Below, piece by piece: positions 15,614 to 22,755 of a DNA stretch of 33,929 nucleotides. Position 1 is the stretch's first letter. Every line of letters starts with the position of its first letter. Location: contig CACVAR010000149.1 in NCBI GenBank assembly GCA_902727905.1, positions 1-33,929 on the forward strand. The letters are read 5' to 3'. The translations under genes were made by a program, and so were the position numbers. Under the pieces are notes generated by a model. It was not told where the DNA came from, did not search any database, and saw only the letters and a list, made by a program, of their open reading frames with translations. The stretch comes from an uncultured Sulfurovum sp. (GTDB taxonomy: Bacteria; Campylobacterota; Campylobacteria; Campylobacterales; Sulfurovaceae).

Positions 15614-18600
15614 TTAACTTTCAAAACTAATCGTTGCCAATGCTCCTCCAGCATGATTTTCTAATGTCAAGTATCCTGACATAGACTCTTCTACAATCAT
15701 TTTTGCCATGTAAAGCCCTATGCCTGTACCGTCACTTTGAAACTTAGTGGTAAAGTAAGGTTCAAAAACTTTTTTAACTATCGCATCTGAAATACCACCA
15801 GCATTATCTTGTATTGTAATGTCTATGCCTTTATTTGTCTTTTTTGAGGATACTTTTACTTTTCGGTCATTAATCTTATTTTCCACTAAAGCATCTTTTG
15901 CATTGTTCAGTAAAATCAATAAAACCTGCATTAACTCATTTTTATAACTCTCCAGTACCAAGTCTTTTTCACACTCAAATATAAACTTAATATTATTACT
16001 AATATAACTGGCGTTAACAAAGTCCACACACTCCTTAACTGCTTCTTCCACTTTAAACTCTACTTTTTCTTTATCGGCTCTGAAAAAGTTTTTAAAGTCA
16101 TTAATCGTTGAACTCATTTTTTGTATAAGTTTATTGGATTTTTCAGTAAAGGCTTCCATATCATTCTTATTAAAATCATTATCAGAATATTTTGAAGAGA
16201 GTAGGTAAACAGAGGCACTTAAAGCATTAAGAGGTTGTCTCCATTGATGGGCAATGTTTCCTATCATCTCTCCCATGGATGCCATTTTACTTTGTTGCTG
16301 TAACATTGTTTCATGCTCTCTAAGTATCGTAATGTCTGTAAACGTGACAACTTGAGCATCTTTGTATATCTTTTTACTTGCTTTAACAACAAATACATGC
16401 TCTAAGCCATTCTTGTCATCTATGTAAACTTCATGAATTTCGTTGCTATATTTATTAATATAATCTATCCATAGAAGTCCATCCATTTCTGCTTTTAGAT
16501 GTTTTACATTTTTTTTATCTTTAAATAAGTCACAAATACAAAGATGTACTTTTAAAAAACTCTCAAAACTCTCGTAACCAAACATTGCTAAAAATTGTTT
16601 GTTTCCACTGGTTATTTTTTTACCATCTGTCAAAATAGTAATGGTTTCTTGTTCATCAAGAAGTTTTGTCACCCTATTTTTCTCTTCATTAATTGCTTTT
16701 TGACTCTCTATTAACTTCTGTTCACTCTCTTTGATGTACGTAACATCCATAAAAGTTAAAATAGCACCATCATAAATAAGCCTTCTATTCTCTCTATTCA
16801 CATAAGGATAAATTGTAATCTGATAATGAACCCCTTCATGTTGTAGTTCTAGTACACTTTTTTCTCTTTTCTCTATAACGTCAAGAATTAACTCTCTAAT
16901 GTTTCCTAAATCAATTTTAGTACCAACTGTAGTAATCAACTCATGAATGTTTTGATTGCTAATCTCAAATATCTCTTTAGCTTCTTGGGTAAATGATTTA
17001 ATTTTAAGATTATTATCGACAATAATCATACCAAAATCCAAAACCCTAAAAACATTTTCAAAGTCACTGTTACTCTCTCTAAGAAGAGAAGATTTTGTCT
17101 CTAGCTCTTCATTGACTGTTATGAGTTCCTCATTGGAACTTTGTAACTCTTCATTAGAAGTTTCTAGTTCTTCATTGGTACTTTGTAACTCTTCGTTAGA
17201 GCTTTGTAACTCTTCATTCGTACTTTGTAACTCCTCATTGGTGGTCTCTAGTTCTTCTATGGTTACCTGCAATTGCTCTTTTACAAGCATAAGCTCAGTC
17301 TCTAGTTCCCTTGCATAGTTAGAAGTAACGACTTTATCGTCTTTAATAATAACCACCTCATCAGAACTCTCCATAAATACAAGGGCCACAGAATCAGAAA
17401 GGAAATCATTGTTCTGTAGAGGAAAAACAATAATATTAATGTACTTTATTTTGTCTCCATTATCATCTACTTCTACCTTAACCCTTTTGTTAAAAGAAGC
17501 TGAAGATTTTCTAGCTTTAGCAATGAGTACCCTAATGTCCAGTCTAATTTCGTCTTTAATAAAAGAAAAAACATCTAAATTAAAGTTCCCTATGGGAAAG
17601 TCAATGTATCTTCTCGCATTCCCACCAATATAAGTAATGGAATCATTTCTATCAATAATTAAATAATCTTTAAAAAGTTTATCTTTAATAGAACTTGCCA
17701 TAGAACTTTCTATGGCAGAATCTTTGTCTAAAACTTTTTCTTTTTCATGAACTACTTTTTGATTACCTGTATAAATTCTTTTAGAGTAACGTTTTGGATA
17801 GTAGGCTAAGTTTCCAACGTTTAAATCCTTAGTATTTGCATCTTTTTTAAATATCTTGGCTTGATGATCTACCGTAATATACAAATCCTTTAAAGAGTTA
17901 ACAGCTTCACTTTTTCCCAAAAAGAGTATGCCAGAGTTTTTTAATGAATGGTGAAAAATAGAGATAATACGTGTCTGTAGTGTTGTGTTAAAATAAATTA
18001 ATAAATTACGACATGAAATAAGGTCTACTGAAAGAAAGGGAGGATCTTTAACTAAATCATGTACTGAAAATATAAGTGATTCTCTCACCCTTTTACTTAT
18101 TTCATATCGTTCATCTACAAGTTCAAAATAGTTATCAATATAAAAACTATCTATATGCTCTATCTCCTCTGGGGTGAAAGAGTTATTTCTAGCTGTATCT
18201 ATGGCTTGTTCACTAATGTCAGTGGCAAATATTTGTATGGTTTTCTTGACATCATATTCATCTAAAATCTTATGAATCACCATCGCAATACTATAGGCCT
18301 CTTCTCCTGTGGCACAACCAGCAACCCATACCCTAATACGCTTTTCATTTGAAGTAACCAAAGAGAGTATGGACTTTTCTAAAGACTCAAAATAAGCCTT
18401 ATCCCTAAAAAAGGAGGTGACAATAATAAGTAAATCTTTATAAAGTAGCGTAAGCTCATTTGAAGATTTTTTTAACAACTCTATATAGGCTTGTAAACTA
18501 GAAGACCTATTTACTACCATTCTTCGCTCTATTCGCCTTTGAATCGTCCCTAACTTATAATCTGTAAAATCAACATCAAACTTCTCTATAAGTAAATCAT

Positions 18601-19234
18601 AGATGGTATCAATACTCCCAACACTCACAATACTTTCATGGGGAGCATCAGGTAAGGTTAAAATTTTCAATATATCTTCTGCCATCTCTTTAGGGGTCAA
18701 AATAGCATCTACATCCCCAGTACGTATGGCAGCTTTAGGCATAGACGAGTACTTTGCACTCTTTTCATCTTGCGCAATGGTTATTCCTCCTGCATTTTTA
18801 ATCGCTTGTATGCCCTCACAACCATCACTTCCTGTACCTGAAAATATAATTCCCAAACATCTTGATTCAAATGTTTTAGCCAATGAAGTAAAAAAGATAT
18901 TTACCGAGGGTTTTGGGTATTGTTTTTTTAAAGGAGGAGAGAGTTTAAACAAATTATCTTTCATCGTTAAGTTATTATTAGGAGGACAGATGTATATTTT
19001 GTTCGCAACCACAGGCATATTGTCTTCAATCATCACAATAGAGATATCTTCAATATCACGGGCAAGTAATTCTAAGAGCATGGTAGGTCTAGCTGGATCT
19101 AAATGCTGTGTAATCACATAGGCAATGTGTTTGTTTTTACTGGTATTAAGGTGTGAAAAAAACTCTTGCATAGCTTCATAACCACCAGCACTCGCACCAA
19201 TGCCAACCACTCTTAAGTTTTCTTGTTTTTTCAT
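15614..19234 (-). CDS. CheB-CheR-PAS hybrid histidine kinase (paralogue)
   Basis: 1206 residues. The domain order is the same as in the neighbour: CheB with Ser15 (GASAGG), TQHLDP and TGSDG; CheR with IQRRIERRM and GCATGEEAYSIAM; eight NEELQS-type heptads at about 655-712; PAS-like regions; HisKA with His996 in NIAHQWRQPL; and HATPase motifs NNAKDAL, QDNAGGI and GTGIGLYM. All catalytic residues seen in the first copy are also present here. The two genes end 18 bp apart tail to tail. The start has no strong Shine-Dalgarno sequence. The most divergent parts are the PAS regions, so the paralogues may sense different signals. Confidence 0.9.
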   Translation of the reverse strand: MKKQENLRVVGIGASAGGYEAMQEFFSHLNTSKNKHIAYVITQHLDPARPTMLLELLARDIEDISIVMIEDNMPVVANKIYICPPNNNLTMKDNLFKLSPPLKKQYPKPSVNIFFTSLAKTFESRCLGIIFSGTGSDGCEGIQAIKNAGGITIAQDEKSAKYSSMPKAAIRTGDVDAILTPKEMAEDILKILTLPDAPHESIVSVGSIDTIYDLLIEKFDVDFTDYKLGTIQRRIERRMVVNRSSSLQAYIELLKKSSNELTLLYKDLLIIVTSFFRDKAYFESLEKSILSLVTSNEKRIRVWVAGCATGEEAYSIAMVIHKILDEYDVKKTIQIFATDISEQAIDTARNNSFTPEEIEHIDSFYIDNYFELVDERYEISKRVRESLIFSVHDLVKDPPFLSVDLISCRNLLIYFNTTLQTRIISIFHHSLKNSGILFLGKSEAVNSLKDLYITVDHQAKIFKKDANTKDLNVGNLAYYPKRYSKRIYTGNQKVVHEKEKVLDKDSAIESSMASSIKDKLFKDYLIIDRNDSITYIGGNARRYIDFPIGNFNLDVFSFIKDEIRLDIRVLIAKARKSSASFNKRVKVEVDDNGDKIKYINIIVFPLQNNDFLSDSVALVFMESSDEVVIIKDDKVVTSNYARELETELMLVKEQLQVTIEELETTNEELQSTNEELQSSNEELQSTNEELETSNEELQSSNEELITVNEELETKSSLLRESNSDFENVFRVLDFGMIIVDNNLKIKSFTQEAKEIFEISNQNIHELITTVGTKIDLGNIRELILDVIEKREKSVLELQHEGVHYQITIYPYVNRENRRLIYDGAILTFMDVTYIKESEQKLIESQKAINEEKNRVTKLLDEQETITILTDGKKITSGNKQFLAMFGYESFESFLKVHLCICDLFKDKKNVKHLKAEMDGLLWIDYINKYSNEIHEVYIDDKNGLEHVFVVKASKKIYKDAQVVTFTDITILREHETMLQQQSKMASMGEMIGNIAHQWRQPLNALSASVYLLSSKYSDNDFNKNDMEAFTEKSNKLIQKMSSTINDFKNFFRADKEKVEFKVEEAVKECVDFVNASYISNNIKFIFECEKDLVLESYKNELMQVLLILLNNAKDALVENKINDRKVKVSSKKTNKGIDITIQDNAGGISDAIVKKVFEPYFTTKFQSDGTGIGLYMAKMIVEESMSGYLTLENHAGGALATISFES

Positions 19235-19385
19235 ATTTTGTTCACTTTATACATAATTGGAATTATAACAAATTTCTCTCTTAAATAATTTAGTTGCTTA
19301 TTGCCTAACTTATGGAAAATATTCTTGAAAATGTTACTGAAAAATTGAAGGGAAAAATTATTAAGAAGTCAGCTTTTAATGCTGG

Positions 19386-19421
19386 AAATCCTCTCTGTTT
19401 TTATAAAGATAGAGAGGATTT
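19386..19421. terminator. Strong hairpin between the second kinase and a small exported protein gene
   Basis: AAATCCTCTCT (19386-19396) and AGAGAGGATTT (19411-19421) form a perfect 11-bp stem with a 14-base loop. It lies downstream of the minus-strand small gene (19444-19698) and would be its terminator. There is no long T-run after the stem. Confidence 0.5.
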
Positions 19422-19443
19422 AGAAGCTAAACCATTGGCTATA

Positions 19444-19698
19444 CTAATGCTTAATGGTAGGCTCTAGAGTTTTTTCAGACGAGACAGCTATCACTTCTTT
19501 TTTCTCATTCTCTTTTGTCTCAGTAGAAGTAGCTTCTTTTATATTCTCAGATACGTTTACAATTGAATCCTTAGTATCTTCAGCCATAGAAGTCGCAGCT
19601 TCCTTCATATCGACAAACATGTCCCTAAAACTAAACTCAGCTTGTGCGTTTATTGACAGTGCAACTACTGCCACAAATGTCATCATCAACTTTTTCAT
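19444..19698 (-). CDS. Small exported helical protein
   Basis: 84 residues. A canonical signal peptide (KKLMMTFVAVVALSINAQA) with an A-x-A site is followed by an acidic, amphipathic, probably coiled segment rich in Lys, Glu, Ser and Thr. GAGGAT precedes the ATG at 19698. No family is recognised. It is oriented opposite to the DUF350 operon that starts 266 bp away, and its downstream region holds a strong hairpin. The repeated SMAEDTKDSIVNVSENIKE-type pattern suggests a long helix that could lie on a membrane surface. Confidence 0.6.
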   Translation of the reverse strand: MKKLMMTFVAVVALSINAQAEFSFRDMFVDMKEAATSMAEDTKDSIVNVSENIKEATSTETKENEKKEVIAVSSEKTLEPTIKH

Positions 19699-19964
19699 TT
19701 TCCATCCTCTTTTTAAATTAATGTTATAAAGTAGTATAACTTGTAGTAAGTAGTTTAATAATTAAAACGTACCATTTAAAAATTTATTTTTATAATATAA
19801 AGTTATAATAATAAATTTTGTGGCATTTCAAATGAAAATCTTAAACAAAAAACAAAAACTTCTCAAACTAATATAACTTTTTTGGTTATAGTTATAAAAA
19901 ATAAGTTACTACAACATCTAAAGTCAACATTAAAAAATTCAAACATTGTTGTAAAGGAAGAAAC

Positions 19965-20177
19965 ATGGAAACATTTCAAATATCAGGTGTTTTATCTGCA
20001 CTCATTTATTCTGGTTTAGGTATTGCTGTTTTAGCATTGGTATTTTTACTCGTAGAAATAGTCACTAAATACTCAATTAACCGTAAAATATCCCATGATG
20101 GAAACATTGCCCTTGCAATTGTACTCGGTTCAATGATTATTGCCATTGGTATGATTATCTCAGCAGCCATTCGCTAA
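19965..20177 (+). CDS. DUF350 membrane protein
   Basis: 70 residues with two membrane helices (about 10-33 and 45-68) separated by a polar loop. The sequence GNIALAIVLGSMIIAIGMII is characteristic of DUF350 (YjfL-like) proteins, whose biochemical function is not established. AAGGAAG lies shortly before the ATG. Its stop codon directly abuts the start of the aminopropyltransferase-like gene, so the two are coupled. DUF350 proteins are often encoded beside spermidine-synthase-like and DUF4178 proteins; both are in this window. Confidence 0.85.
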   Translation: METFQISGVLSALIYSGLGIAVLALVFLLVEIVTKYSINRKISHDGNIALAIVLGSMIIAIGMIISAAIR

Positions 20178-21698
20178 ATGTCATCAACCATTGACAACAA
20201 AGCCAAAGAGATAGCATTACTCTTTGGTACTTTTCTCATTGCCATCTCTGGACTGGTCTACCAGCTCTTAGAGGGGACTTTATCTTCTTACCTTATGGGA
20301 GACTCCATTTACCATTTTTCATTGGTTATTGGGCTTTTTATGTCTTCCATGGGTATTGGTGCTTGGCTCTCTCGTTTTATTGAAGAGAATTTAGAACGTG
20401 CTTTTGTCAAACTACAACTTGCCATTGCACTTTTGGGTGGATTTTCTGCCTTTATTCTATTTTTTGCTTTTGCCTACATAAACAACTATGATGCTTTTCT
20501 CTATCTGGTCACTGTTTTACTAGGCTCTATGTTAGGGATAGAAATTCCCCTTATTATCCGTATACTCAAAGAGAGCTTTTCATTAAAAACCAATATCTCT
20601 AATGTTTTTACAGTAGATTACATAGGAGCATTATTTGCTTCTTTACTTTTCCCATTGGTTTTAGTTCCTAAACTCGGTCTCATGCAAACCTCTTTTCTTT
20701 TTGGTTTACTCAACCTGTTTGTCGCCACCATGTCCTGGTATATTTTTCGTAAACTTCTAGGTAAACAGTATATTTTGTATCTCTTGACAGTTTTTGTCGT
20801 ACTCTTGTTAGGCTTTTGGCAATCAAGTAAACTAACAAGCATGCTTGAAAATAAGCTTTATAAAAACAATATTATTTATGCTACCCAAACACCTTATCAA
20901 AAAATTGTAATTACAGCTAACAATGGACGAGTACAATGTTACATCAACGGTGCTATTCAGTTTGACAGCATTGATGAACACCGATACCATGAGTCCTTAA
21001 CCCATCCAGCTATGTTGACCAGTCCTAAACATGACAACATACTTATCATTGGTGGTGGTGATGGTATGGCTCTGCGTGAAGTTTTAAAATATGATGATGT
21101 ACAAAAGATTACTTTAGTTGATTTGGATCCAATGATGACCAAAATATTTAAAGAGCATAAAACCCTCAGTAAACTCAACGACAATGCCTACGACAACCCT
21201 AAAGTAACCGTTGTCAATCAAGACGCATGGAAGTTTATGGAGAATGCCACAACACTTTACGATGTAATTATTATTGATTTACCCGACCCAAATAACATTT
21301 CACTTTCACGTCTTTACAGCCAAACCTTTTACAAAATCTTAGCCAACCACCTCTCACGTTCAGGCGTCATGGTAACCCAAGCTACATCACCTATATTTAC
21401 CCCCAAAGCATTTTGGAGTGTTAAAGAGACCATGGCAAGCACAGGACTTGAAACCAAAGCCTACCATACTTATGTACCAAGCTTTGGAGAGTGGGGCTTT
21501 GTTATGGCTTCCAAGTTTCCAATCCATTTTAAAAACCATGAACCAATAAAAAATTTAAAATACCTCAACAAAGAAGTTCTACAACGTATGGAGATTTTTG
21601 AAAAAGATATTACCCAACAAGAGGTTAAAGCAAATAAACTGAGTAATCATAAACTCATTGAGTACTACAATGAAGGTTGGGATGTTTGGTATGAATAA
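20178..21698 (+). CDS. Membrane-embedded spermidine-synthase-like aminopropyltransferase
   Basis: 506 residues. The N-terminal ~220 residues contain six to seven membrane helices. The C-terminal half is a spermidine-synthase fold with GGGDGMALREVLKY (SAM-type binding loop at about 291), VDLDP (acidic ribose-binding strand) and IIIDLPDPN with Asp367 and Asp370, in the place of the catalytic Asp of SpeE. This enzyme class moves an aminopropyl group from decarboxylated SAM to a polyamine acceptor. No S-adenosylmethionine decarboxylase gene is in the window; an NspC-like decarboxylase follows instead. The start directly follows the DUF350 stop without its own Shine-Dalgarno sequence. The actual donor and acceptor are unknown. 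Confidence 0.85.
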   Translation: MSSTIDNKAKEIALLFGTFLIAISGLVYQLLEGTLSSYLMGDSIYHFSLVIGLFMSSMGIGAWLSRFIEENLERAFVKLQLAIALLGGFSAFILFFAFAYINNYDAFLYLVTVLLGSMLGIEIPLIIRILKESFSLKTNISNVFTVDYIGALFASLLFPLVLVPKLGLMQTSFLFGLLNLFVATMSWYIFRKLLGKQYILYLLTVFVVLLLGFWQSSKLTSMLENKLYKNNIIYATQTPYQKIVITANNGRVQCYINGAIQFDSIDEHRYHESLTHPAMLTSPKHDNILIIGGGDGMALREVLKYDDVQKITLVDLDPMMTKIFKEHKTLSKLNDNAYDNPKVTVVNQDAWKFMENATTLYDVIIIDLPDPNNISLSRLYSQTFYKILANHLSRSGVMVTQATSPIFTPKAFWSVKETMASTGLETKAYHTYVPSFGEWGFVMASKFPIHFKNHEPIKNLKYLNKEVLQRMEIFEKDITQQEVKANKLSNHKLIEYYNEGWDVWYE

Positions 21699-22755
21699 TA
21701 TCATGCCCACACCTTACTTTATTATGTATGAAAACAAACTCATACAAAACCTCAAAAAACTAAATGAGCTAGAAGAAAAATCCAACATTCACATCTTGCA
21801 CACGCTTAAGAGCTTTAATCAAAGCTCTGTATTACCTATTATCAGTGCTAAACTCTCAGGCATGAGCATTACAAGCCCTAAAGAGTTAGAAATGGCTAAA
21901 AACTCCCATGCTCAGCATATTCATCTTTATGCTCCTGCATTTACAAAATCCTCTTTAGACAACATGCTCAGACACATCTCAACCCTTTCACTCAACTCTT
22001 TAAACCAATGGAAACGCTTTCAAACACTGCCTAGCTCTAAAGGCTTACGTATTAATCCCAAACTTCATTTAGTCATTCCCAAACATTGTAACCCCAACCT
22101 AAAAGCCTCACGTTTAGGTGTTGATTATATTGAGTTTTTAGAACAATATCATAGTAACCCTAAGCAATTTACAACATTAGAAGGTTTACATTTTCATGCA
22201 CTCTTTCAAGACAAAGGTGAAGGCTTAAAACTTTTATTTGAACATCTCAACGCTCACTATCAAGATGTTTTACCTCAACTCAAATGGCTCAATCTTGGTG
22301 GGGGACATGACTTTACAAGCCTTGACTATGACGTTAATCTACTCATCAATGAGCTTAACAGTTTTCAGACAAAGTACCCAAAGCTAAAAATTTATTTTGA
22401 ACCAGGAGAATCTGTAACTAAGGGATGTGGAGACTTTGTTAGTAGCGTTTTAGACATTGTCACTATCGACAAATTGAACATTGCCATTCTTGACACCTCC
22501 ATTGAAACCCATCTTCTTGATGTTGCCATAGTACAACAAAAACTCAAAGTTAAAAATACCCAAGAAAAACCTACTCCTCACCTTTATGAACTCACAGGAA
22601 ACTCTTGTTTACAAGGCGACATCATTGGTACTTACTGCTTTACAGAAGCTTTAAATATAGGGCAAAGAATTGTCTTTGAAGACATGATGCCTTACACCAT
22701 GGTCAAGATGACTGAGTTTAATGGCATGGAAAAGGCTGGGTTTTATCTACACTAA
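21682..22755 (+). CDS. nspC: Carboxynorspermidine/carboxyspermidine decarboxylase-like PLP enzyme
   Basis: 357 residues from the ATG at 21682, which is preceded by GAAGG; other ATGs at 21670 and 21691 are possible. It belongs to the alanine-racemase-fold PLP decarboxylases, as seen in TPYFIMYE at the start, the PLP lysine in HTLKSFN (Lys43), GLHFHALF, LNLGGGHDF, IYFEPGESV and NSCLQGDIIG with the conserved active-site Cys. The end MVKMTEFNGM matches NspC and CASDC. These enzymes decarboxylate carboxynorspermidine or carboxyspermidine to norspermidine or spermidine. It overlaps the upstream aminopropyltransferase-like gene by 17 bp, so the two proteins probably act in the same pathway. It could be a second copy next to a housekeeping enzyme elsewhere. 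Its end overlaps the convergent res gene by 9 bp. Confidence 0.82.
   Translation: MFGMNNIMPTPYFIMYENKLIQNLKKLNELEEKSNIHILHTLKSFNQSSVLPIISAKLSGMSITSPKELEMAKNSHAQHIHLYAPAFTKSSLDNMLRHISTLSLNSLNQWKRFQTLPSSKGLRINPKLHLVIPKHCNPNLKASRLGVDYIEFLEQYHSNPKQFTTLEGLHFHALFQDKGEGLKLLFEHLNAHYQDVLPQLKWLNLGGGHDFTSLDYDVNLLINELNSFQTKYPKLKIYFEPGESVTKGCGDFVSSVLDIVTIDKLNIAILDTSIETHLLDVAIVQQKLKVKNTQEKPTPHLYELTGNSCLQGDIIGTYCFTEALNIGQRIVFEDMMPYTMVKMTEFNGMEKAGFYLH

Noticed and set aside
17100-17270. Second set of the same repeats and a Ser/Leu-rich plus-strand reading frame over it
   Set aside because: This is the antisense shadow of the NEELQS heptads in the paralogous kinase.
19312-19467. 51-codon plus-strand open frame starting with ATG at 19312
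   Set aside because: There is no ribosome binding site, it contains the strong hairpin at 19386-19421, and it overlaps the end of the small exported protein gene; no family is recognised.
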